21,097 bases of DNA, taken from IMG/VR virus record IMGVR_UViG_3300035070_003531, positions 1-21,097 of that record, one strand, 5' to 3'. Made by a program: the position numbers and the translations under genes. The first letter of the stretch is position 1. Each line of letters opens with the position of its first letter. The notes under the pieces are model-generated. The model worked only from the letters and a program-made list of their open reading frames with translations. It did no database searches and was not told where the DNA came from. Source of the DNA: a virus. Below, in pieces: positions 15,391 through 21,097 of this stretch.

Positions 15391-15449
15391 TGTGAATAAC
15401 CTTTTAGATATAAATAAATAGTTAGTATGAATCTGAAAATGTAAATTAT
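15391..15449 (-). promoter_or_regulatory. Gap upstream of the gp62-like gene, candidate promoter
   Basis: The longest non-coding stretch (59 bp) separates the radical SAM stop from the gp62-like start. On the plus strand it contains ATATAAATAAATAGT (15408-15422), close to ATATAAATAGT in the other gap; on the coding strand this reads ACTATTTATTTATAT. The ribosome-binding AAGG follows it. There is no convincing terminator hairpin. Promoter activity and its direction are inferred. Confidence 0.4.
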
Positions 15450-17501
15450 TTAGTATTGGTTTGTCATTTCTGTTCTTGGAAATGAAATTTTGTGTCTTTT
15501 ATAATCTATGCTATCTTGATATAGTTCATCAACCTCATTAGAGTATTTGTATTTACTGACATTATCTTTAATGTTGATTGTATTTCTTGCTACTAAATCT
15601 AAATTATCTGTATCATCAAACAATTGTTTATCAGTCTTACCAATTTTAAATCCATACTCAACATCAAGTTCAAAATCATCTCCATTAGATTTAAGTGAGA
15701 AATTACAATTGAAGTGTGAATCTTTTAAGTTGTATCCTTTATAATTGTCTCTGATGATAAAATTAATATTTGATTTATTAGATATATTTACCAATACCCA
15801 AGCAAATCCTTTAATCGCTTTTATAACTTCATTTTCAATCGTATCAACTATATTATTTTGTTCTGTTGATAATAAAAATTCATTTGTAAATATACTATCG
15901 TCCTTTTTCTCTTTCAATTCTACTTCAACCTCTTTGACTTGTAGTGAGTTCTCTCTAATTCTCGCTCTATAATATGGTGGTTTTCCACCCTTTTCTTTTG
16001 GTGTCGCATATGAAAAGTCATCTCCGATTAAATCCTCTCCCTCTTTGGTAAAATTAAATGTATTTAATAAGACCTCAATAAAGAATGCTCTCAAATGTCT
16101 AATCAATAATATATTTTTGTAATCATTTGAAGTCCAAGAATTTAGTATTGTTTTTTCTTTCGATACATCAAACTCATCTTTATAAACATCTAATGGTGTG
16201 TGGTCTAAAATGTCTGTTGATTGCATTAAATTTAATAATCCATTATTTCCAAAGTATTTATGATTATCATACAAGAATTTTAATTGTAACATAAAGTCCA
16301 TATGATTTTCCTTTGGATAACCTGGAATCCAATTTGCGTTGTAGAATACATTACTCTCGTGAGCTGATTTTAGAAAATGACTAACATCATCAGAAGTTTG
16401 TCCTTTTTCCATTAGTGCTAATATTTTATTTACTCCGTTCTCAACACCAACATTCATATAATTTAATCCAACATCAACTGCTTTTGTCAACAATTCTCCG
16501 TCTAACTTCTTATGTGTTCTGAAATGTCCACCCCAATACATTTTTGGTATATTTCCATTATTTATTTCTTCTTGCAACTTATCTACAAATTTTTTAAAAT
16601 TAGGCATTGACCCATTAATCAATGAATCAGTAAACCAAAAGTTATTAATACCAGTCTGTGCTTCTAATCCTTTCATTTCATCAACAATTTTTTCATTATT
16701 TTTGTATCTGTATAATCGTGTTTCACTACAAAATGTACATTTAAAAGTACAACCTCTTGAAGTTTGCATAGGTAATGTAACTTCTAAGTCAAATAGTTCT
16801 GCCAACTTTCTGTAATCATCAATAACACTTTCGTCCCAACTTGGTGTTTCTAATTCATTAAGATTTTGTGGTAATAATCCACCATTAAATACTGGTTTTC
16901 TACCACTACGACCTTTTTTTAACACCGTAGGAAAACTTGGTGATATTTTATCCCAACGATAAATACCTCTAATGTTTTCATAGTGTCCGTCTTCTAAATA
17001 TTTATTTACCAAATCAGATATAATTCTTTCCCCGTCATTAGAACCACAAGCGATATCAACAAACTCTCTATAATTATCTTTCTCAACTAATCCACCACAC
17101 TCCGAATACCAAGAGTAAGGACCACCATACCAAATTTGTATCTTTGGATTTTTTTGTTTTACATATCTCGCAATATAGTCTGTTGTAATAATGTTTGATG
17201 TGTAAGTGGTAAATGCCACAACATCATATGTTGATAGTTTTTCAATATACTCGTGCCATAGTTCTTTAAAATAAGGTAGAATTTCTGTTTGAAAATTTGT
17301 TTCTGAATTCCAAGGTTTATCATTACCCCAATCCCAAAACTTTTCTATGTTCTTTTCTTTTGTATAGATTGATGATAAGATATTTAAATCTATTTGGTCT
17401 ACAACGACATCTTTATTGTTGATGTGTGATTTTAAACTACCTATTGCGAACGAAGGTGTTTGAACTGACCATTGTGGACAAATACATAACGCTAACCTCA
17501 T
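15450..17501 (-). CDS. Radical SAM enzyme with N-terminal B12-binding-like domain
   Basis: A 683-residue radical SAM protein of the cobalamin-type (class B) layout. The N-terminal third (CPQWSVQTPSFAIGSLKSHI, later VVAFTTYTSN and YGGPYSWYSE) resembles the Rossmann B12-binding domain of RiPP-type methylases, but the usual DxHxxG base-off motif is not seen. The cluster motif SRGCTFKCTFC puts cysteines at 251, 255 and 258 (CxxxCxxC), followed by FWFTDSLING. About 200 C-terminal residues are unassigned. The longest frame starts at 17525. The ATG at 17501 is preferred because it overlaps the oxygenase stop as ATGA and has GGGAG ten bases upstream. It could methylate or otherwise modify a peptide or glycan; its substrate is unknown. 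Confidence 0.85.
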   Translation of the reverse strand: MRLALCICPQWSVQTPSFAIGSLKSHINNKDVVVDQIDLNILSSIYTKEKNIEKFWDWGNDKPWNSETNFQTEILPYFKELWHEYIEKLSTYDVVAFTTYTSNIITTDYIARYVKQKNPKIQIWYGGPYSWYSECGGLVEKDNYREFVDIACGSNDGERIISDLVNKYLEDGHYENIRGIYRWDKISPSFPTVLKKGRSGRKPVFNGGLLPQNLNELETPSWDESVIDDYRKLAELFDLEVTLPMQTSRGCTFKCTFCSETRLYRYKNNEKIVDEMKGLEAQTGINNFWFTDSLINGSMPNFKKFVDKLQEEINNGNIPKMYWGGHFRTHKKLDGELLTKAVDVGLNYMNVGVENGVNKILALMEKGQTSDDVSHFLKSAHESNVFYNANWIPGYPKENHMDFMLQLKFLYDNHKYFGNNGLLNLMQSTDILDHTPLDVYKDEFDVSKEKTILNSWTSNDYKNILLIRHLRAFFIEVLLNTFNFTKEGEDLIGDDFSYATPKEKGGKPPYYRARIRENSLQVKEVEVELKEKKDDSIFTNEFLLSTEQNNIVDTIENEVIKAIKGFAWVLVNISNKSNINFIIRDNYKGYNLKDSHFNCNFSLKSNGDDFELDVEYGFKIGKTDKQLFDDTDNLDLVARNTINIKDNVSKYKYSNEVDELYQDSIDYKRHKISFPRTEMTNQY

Positions 17502-18067
17502 ACAAAACAATCTCCCAACATCCAAGTTATCAATGAATATCTTCTACCTTTTGTGATTGGTGTAACTCTATGTGATAAGAATGCAGGAAAGATTGTAATA
17601 CTTCCTCGTGTTCTTGGTGCGGTGTAATTGTTTTTACCTGATTTATCCGTGATACCGAACTCTAAATTTCCACCCTCATATTTTGTTTCGTCTGATAATT
17701 GAACGATAGCGGTTAGTTTTCTTGTGGAAGTTTCTTTTGCTCCACAATCGGTATGCCATTTATATTTACCACCATTTTCATATCGTAATATCTTTACCTT
17801 TTCCATTTCTTGTATATTGTATTTCCAAATAGATAAGTTAGATAATTCAAATACCATTTTTAATTTGTTATTGAGTTTCTCATTATTGATTGTAACTTCT
17901 TTATTATCACGAACTTCTTTGTTCAATATGTTATCGTCGTAATTACCAGCGAGTTCTGATTCAGTCGGTTGTCCTGTTTCTAAATATCTCATCAGTTTTT
18001 GGCATTGACTTAATGATAGAAAGTCCTTTTTGTGAACTACAAATTTAAAGTTGTCGTTTTGTATCAT
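17498..18067 (-). CDS. 2OG-Fe(II) oxygenase, copy 3
   Basis: A 189-residue 2-oxoglutarate/Fe(II) dioxygenase of the prolyl-4-hydroxylase-like class. The facial triad is visible: WHTD with H105 and D107, H166 in FPAFLSHRV, and R176 in KGRRYS for 2-oxoglutarate. YEGGNLEFG between them is typical. The longest frame begins at 18100, but the ATG at 18067 overlaps the previous stop as ATGA and has AGGAG ten bases upstream, so it is chosen. It most closely resembles the first copy (18668-19294): RKLT.IVQL and FPAFL are shared. It likely hydroxylates protein side chains, perhaps in the Hint protein encoded upstream. Confidence 0.87.
   Translation of the reverse strand: MIQNDNFKFVVHKKDFLSLSQCQKLMRYLETGQPTESELAGNYDDNILNKEVRDNKEVTINNEKLNNKLKMVFELSNLSIWKYNIQEMEKVKILRYENGGKYKWHTDCGAKETSTRKLTAIVQLSDETKYEGGNLEFGITDKSGKNNYTAPRTRGSITIFPAFLSHRVTPITKGRRYSLITWMLGDCFV
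17512..17516 (-). promoter_or_regulatory. Ribosome-binding site GGGAG for the radical SAM gene
   Basis: GGGAG lies ten bases before the ATG at 17501, which also overlaps the oxygenase stop as ATGA. The upstream ATG at 17525 lacks such a site. Confidence 0.65.
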
Positions 18068-18660
18068 ACGAAAGTATCTCCTACACCCCAACATACACAA
18101 GAATATCTATTTCCTTCGGTTATTGGTGACACTCCGTGTCCTGCAAATGATGGGTGTATAATTAATTTACCAACCTCTTTTTCTATTTTTGTTCCGTCAA
18201 ACAATGTAAATTCTCCACCCTCGTAATCTGTATTTAAAAATACGATACAAGTTAATTTGACTGAACTAAATCTTTTAATTGGGTGAAAGTCTGAGTGTTG
18301 GTTATACCAATCTCCAATATCGTATCTATGTGCTTGTAGTCTGTTGTCGTAAATCCCTTTGATATTATATTTGTAAATCATTTGGTCTGCCACTTGAATT
18401 GCAGTCCAGAACTTATCAAGATATTTTTGTTCTTCTGTTCTACTAATGTTTAACATACAAACTTCATCTTTCATAACTGGTTCATCTTGCCAAGTAGGAT
18501 TTACTCCACCTGTGTAATGTCCTTGTTTTCTTTCAGATTGTTCATCAATATATTTGATAAAGAAATCACAATCCTCTTGTGTAAAGAAATTACTTTTTTC
18601 AACTACCCATTTGAAGTTTTGGTTTAACTTCAAACTATCCATATCTATTGGTTTATACAT
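18064..18660 (-). CDS. 2OG-Fe(II) oxygenase, copy 2
   Basis: A 198-residue dioxygenase of the same class, more diverged than its neighbours. Metal and cosubstrate residues: QHSDF with H122 and D124, H175 in SFAGHGVSPI, and R185 in EGNRYS. YEGGEFTLF is present. The start at 18660 has TAGGAT close upstream and lies 7 bp from the first copy. The N-terminus (NFKWVVEKSNFFTQEDC) aligns with the same part of copy 3, supporting both starts. It differs by having HSD in place of HTD and an extra QGHYTGGVNPTWQDEP loop, so it may have a different substrate. Confidence 0.88.
   Translation of the reverse strand: MYKPIDMDSLKLNQNFKWVVEKSNFFTQEDCDFFIKYIDEQSERKQGHYTGGVNPTWQDEPVMKDEVCMLNISRTEEQKYLDKFWTAIQVADQMIYKYNIKGIYDNRLQAHRYDIGDWYNQHSDFHPIKRFSSVKLTCIVFLNTDYEGGEFTLFDGTKIEKEVGKLIIHPSFAGHGVSPITEGNRYSCVCWGVGDTFV
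18078..18082 (-). promoter_or_regulatory. Ribosome-binding site AGGAG for oxygenase copy 3
   Basis: AGGAG lies ten bases before the ATG at 18067, inside the longer reading frame that opens at 18100, so it favours the shorter protein. Confidence 0.65.
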
Positions 18661-18667
18661 TTTTATC

Positions 18668-19294
18668 CTATTTGAAGTGGTCTCCGATAAATAATTCTTG
18701 AATTACATATCGTTTACCTTTACTGATTGGAACAACATTATGACATAGAAATGCCGGAAAGAAAGTTAATGAACCTTTTAGTTTGTTCATTGAATACCAT
18801 TCTTTAGTGTCTTTTTCTTGGATACCGAATTGAACATCTCCACCCTCATATTCACTTGGGTCTGTTAATTGAAGTATTCCTACTAATTTTCTTACTGAAC
18901 AAGTTCCCGCATTAAAGTCTGTGTGCCAACCATAAAATCCACCTTTTGTGTATTCTATTAATTTTAATTCATTATCACACCCGTCAATATCAAAATGAAA
19001 TACTTTATCATTTACGATATTGGCCATTTGAAACATTTTGTCCTGTAACCATTTCCAATCTTTGTTTGGTTTGTCTGGTCTGAACTGGTTTTCTTCTTGT
19101 TCACATAAATACCACTCATTAGTTTTTCTAATTTCTGGTATGACTGCATTTTTTCCTTGTTCATCTCCAACACAACCAATGACATCTTGTTCTGATTCCA
19201 TAATGTCTTTTAGTAATTCATCACATTTTTCTGATGATAAAAAGTTTGGAATTTGAACTGAATATAAAAAGTCGTTATTCTGTTTCTGACTCAT
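18668..19294 (-). CDS. 2OG-Fe(II) oxygenase, copy 1
   Basis: A 208-residue dioxygenase, first of three in tandem. Triad: GWHTDF with H124 and D126, H185 in FPAFLCHNV, and R195 in KGKRY. EYEGGDVQFG lies between. The N-terminal YSVQIPNFLSSEKCDELLKD is the usual lid-helix start. The gene overlaps the 3' end of the Hint-protein gene by 20 bp and has no good Shine-Dalgarno, so its translation is probably coupled to that of the Hint protein. This tight linkage is the best hint that the Hint protein or a partner is a substrate. In cyanophages and pelagiphages such oxygenases are common and mostly uncharacterised. Confidence 0.88.
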   Translation of the reverse strand: MSQKQNNDFLYSVQIPNFLSSEKCDELLKDIMESEQDVIGCVGDEQGKNAVIPEIRKTNEWYLCEQEENQFRPDKPNKDWKWLQDKMFQMANIVNDKVFHFDIDGCDNELKLIEYTKGGFYGWHTDFNAGTCSVRKLVGILQLTDPSEYEGGDVQFGIQEKDTKEWYSMNKLKGSLTFFPAFLCHNVVPISKGKRYVIQELFIGDHFK

Positions 19295-21086
19295 CTGATA
19301 CTAAAACCCTATTCGCAAAGTAATTCTTGCCGTTATTTGTGTTGTCTATATTATAAGTGATTTCGTGTAGGTCAAGTTTTTCAACACTAACCACTTTAAT
19401 TTTGTTTAATTCATCTGTTAAAACTTCATCACCAATTTCTAATGGTCTGTAATCTGAATCTATGTGTGAATCACTTGCGATAAAAAATGGGTGGTCATCT
19501 GTTGCTTTAATTTCTGTATTATCACTAAATTTATATTTAACTAAATTATCGTGTCTAATTTTTGTAATCTCTCCCACGATTGAATTTTGTAATTTACCAG
19601 TTTCCACATCATAAGTTTTTATTTCTGTTCCTGGTCTAATCTTTTGTATGTTTTCATAAGTTCCGTCTGTTAATGTAATCATAGTATCACCTGTAAAACA
19701 TTTACCTGGTGGAATATTATGGACCAATATGTCTGATGTAAAGTATGTATCAATGTCCTCTACATCTAATGAATAAAATGTTTCTTCTTGTGCGACTTCT
19801 GTTTTTGATGTAATCTCAACCTCGTTTCCGTCCTTATCAAAAAGATAATCTCCAACTGAAATATTTGTAGGTTTTACCCAACTCCAAGTATCACTTTGTT
19901 TTACAAAGTATCTCGCACCTTTCATCATAGATTGTTTCATAACCGGAACTTTTATACTACCATTAAGTAAATAGTATCCGTAATAGTCCTCTTGATAAGT
20001 TCTCACAACAACTGAACCTGAAGCGACTGAACCACTCAAATCTGTCGTGGAATAACTTAACCAATCCTCAAAGAAAAATTCATCTGGCATACCAACTGGT
20101 AGATAAGATTTTACAACATCACCTACTTGGACATCTTGAACTTGTTTTTGAGAGTCATCAAACATTCTAATATTACTACCACTTGGTGTTGAATATAATA
20201 GAGCGTTCTGCATATGATACCTGTCTCCACTCAATACGAACTTAGGAGCCATTGAAACATCTAACTTATCTTTTTTCTTAATTAGTATTTGTCTATCTGG
20301 TGTCATTAAATATTCATACTTCGGTGATTTCAAATATCCTTGTGTTCCTACGGTTGAACCACTCGGAACAATGTAAGTTTCAATTAATGAACCACTACTG
20401 ACTGCATTTTGGTAAGTAGGATTTTCTGCAACATACTTATGAAACAATATACTATCATCATAAGAAGTTCCGTCATCATCTGGATTTTTAATTACAAAAT
20501 CTGGGTGATATACATTTGTGTCTGAAAAAGAACCTGTATTGAATATTGGAATTAAACTTGAACTTACTGGTGAATTTGAAAGTATAGTTCTAAATGGTGT
20601 TTTATTAAACGAACCACTAACTATTTCTAATAAATTATCATCACTAAACCAAGGTGTTTGCATCCACAAATGGAACTTATCTAAATGGTCTGTATTTCCT
20701 CTTTGTGAAAAGTATGTTAGTGAAGTATTTTCAGCGTACTCAAAATTTACTGAAATATTGTGTCTTGCGAAACTTGCACTAATTATTGGTTCTTGAAATG
20801 ATGAAGGGTTTTGTTTTACAATATCATCTTGACCATAAATATAAGCAGTTGTACAACCTTTTTCGTTTGCATAGTCTGCTATCATATTAAAAGAAGCCGT
20901 TTGTTCATTATAAGAACCATACATACCACAAGCAGTGTTCATCTCATTTAAATAAACATTGTCTGTGCTTTCCTCTTTGATATAATCAACTCCTGCAAAG
21001 ATTGCGGTATTAGTATTTGCTGGCCAACCTCCGGCACTTCCCGTAATATAATTTAAATAACTTTCTATTGTTGTTTGTACTGACAT
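19275..21086 (-). CDS. Large protein with two C-terminal Hint (hedgehog/intein-like) modules
   Basis: A 603-residue protein. Residues 1 to about 285 have no firm family. A segment AIFAGVDYIKEES...VYLNEMNTACG near 28-54 faintly recalls the C-terminal part of ATP-grasp folds, and the Ser/Gly-rich stretches (SGSF, SSGSL, PSGST) recall phage structural proteins. From about 290 a Hint-like module runs to LVHN at 454-457. A second Hint module starts at C463 (CFTGDTMITL), with TDDH at 529-532 as the block-B TxxH. It ends VLVSD without a terminal His-Asn. Only five residues (IPPGK) separate N457 and C463. AGGAG sits six bases before the ATG. It may be a self-processing virion protein; splicing is not shown. 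Confidence 0.8.
   Translation of the reverse strand: MSVQTTIESYLNYITGSAGGWPANTNTAIFAGVDYIKEESTDNVYLNEMNTACGMYGSYNEQTASFNMIADYANEKGCTTAYIYGQDDIVKQNPSSFQEPIISASFARHNISVNFEYAENTSLTYFSQRGNTDHLDKFHLWMQTPWFSDDNLLEIVSGSFNKTPFRTILSNSPVSSSLIPIFNTGSFSDTNVYHPDFVIKNPDDDGTSYDDSILFHKYVAENPTYQNAVSSGSLIETYIVPSGSTVGTQGYLKSPKYEYLMTPDRQILIKKKDKLDVSMAPKFVLSGDRYHMQNALLYSTPSGSNIRMFDDSQKQVQDVQVGDVVKSYLPVGMPDEFFFEDWLSYSTTDLSGSVASGSVVVRTYQEDYYGYYLLNGSIKVPVMKQSMMKGARYFVKQSDTWSWVKPTNISVGDYLFDKDGNEVEITSKTEVAQEETFYSLDVEDIDTYFTSDILVHNIPPGKCFTGDTMITLTDGTYENIQKIRPGTEIKTYDVETGKLQNSIVGEITKIRHDNLVKYKFSDNTEIKATDDHPFFIASDSHIDSDYRPLEIGDEVLTDELNKIKVVSVEKLDLHEITYNIDNTNNGKNYFANRVLVSDESETE
19278..19700 (-). other. Hint module 2 of the 603-residue protein (intact N-terminal side, no HN)
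   Basis: Residues 463-603. Block A starts with Cys463 (TGT at 19700-19698), block B is TDDH at 529-532, and YNIDNTNNGKNYFANRVLV near 578-596 is the block F/G strand. The position of the usual His-Asn is occupied by SD, as in hedgehog- or BIL-type modules that cleave without splicing. Confidence 0.7.
19716..20219 (-). other. Hint module 1 of the 603-residue protein (degenerate N-terminal side)
   Basis: Residues about 290-457. It has VQDVQVGDVV, ISVGDYLFDKDGNEVEITS and FYSLDVEDIDTYFTSDILVHN-type blocks F and G, ending in His456-Asn457. No cysteine lies anywhere in this module, and no TxxH is seen where block B should be, so N-terminal cleavage looks disabled while the Asn-cyclisation end is kept. 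Confidence 0.65.
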
Positions 21087-21092
21087 AATTTT

Positions 21093-21097
21093 CTCCT
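21093..21097 (-). promoter_or_regulatory. Ribosome-binding site AGGAG for the Hint-protein gene
   Basis: AGGAG at the right edge lies six bases before the ATG at 21086 and supports this start. Anything further upstream is outside the window. Confidence 0.7.

Noticed and set aside
15391-15449. Rho-independent terminator after the radical SAM gene
   Set aside because: No stable GC-containing stem followed by a T-run is seen on the coding strand.
17502-17525. Longer radical SAM start at 17525
   Set aside because: No ribosome-binding site precedes it, while the ATG at 17501 has GGGAG and an ATGA overlap with the upstream gene.
18068-18100. Longer oxygenase start at 18100 (MCMLGCRRYF leader)
   Set aside because: AGGAG lies inside this extension and serves the ATG at 18067, which overlaps the previous stop as ATGA. 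The leader residues are not shared by the sister oxygenases.
20518-20796. Plus-strand open frame of 92 codons opposite the Hint-protein gene
   Set aside because: It is antisense to a well-supported gene with a good ribosome-binding site, shows no recognisable domain, and no other plus-strand gene is present in the window.

Overview
This window reads as part of a tailed-phage genome, most likely a T4-like virus of an aquatic bacterium. All 26 supported genes lie on the minus strand. They are packed with ATGA or TAATG start/stop overlaps or gaps of a few bases, in strongly AT-rich DNA. The gene mix fits such phages: a T4 gp62-like clamp-loader subunit, a MazG-fold nucleotide-modification protein (Nmad1), a Cas4/AddB-like nuclease, a SLOG/YspA protein, three 2OG-Fe(II) oxygenases, a Hint (hedgehog/intein) protein and a sugar island. 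No capsid, terminase or tail gene is visible, so the virus assignment and the host remain inferences.

Reading in the direction of transcription (right to left), block A (21086 to 15450) begins with a 603-residue protein carrying two successive Hint-like modules. Three tandem 2OG-Fe(II) oxygenases and a large class-B-type radical SAM enzyme follow, all in one overlapping run. These look like one protein- or glycan-modification cassette.

Block B (15390 to 12896) is replication and nucleotide metabolism: gp62-like clamp loader, Nmad1, a PD-(D/E)XK nuclease with a predicted Fe-S cluster, an unknown protein and a YspA-like SLOG protein. Short non-coding gaps (59 and 48 bp) flank it on both sides. 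These are the only gaps over 10 bp, and they share an ATAAATA-type motif.

Block C (12847 to the left edge) opens with a small ribbon-helix-helix protein. Next come two GT4-like glycosyltransferases, a zinc-ribbon protein, an unknown protein, a GT2 glycosyltransferase, a UDP-sugar epimerase-like SDR, two paralogous small GT-A glycosyltransferases and a Gfo/Idh/MocA-FAD oxidoreductase fusion. The island continues with a PseB/CapD-like dehydratase, an atypical SDR, a DegT aminotransferase, a WbqC protein, a PIG-L deacetylase and the first 17 codons of a further gene. Together they could make one or more amino- or deoxy-sugars and attach them to virion proteins, DNA or host glycans.

Four start codons are revised from the longest reading frame on Shine-Dalgarno or paralogue evidence: 2529, 7444 (GTG), 17501 and 18067. 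No tRNA, rRNA, CRISPR array, insertion sequence or clear hairpin terminator was seen.
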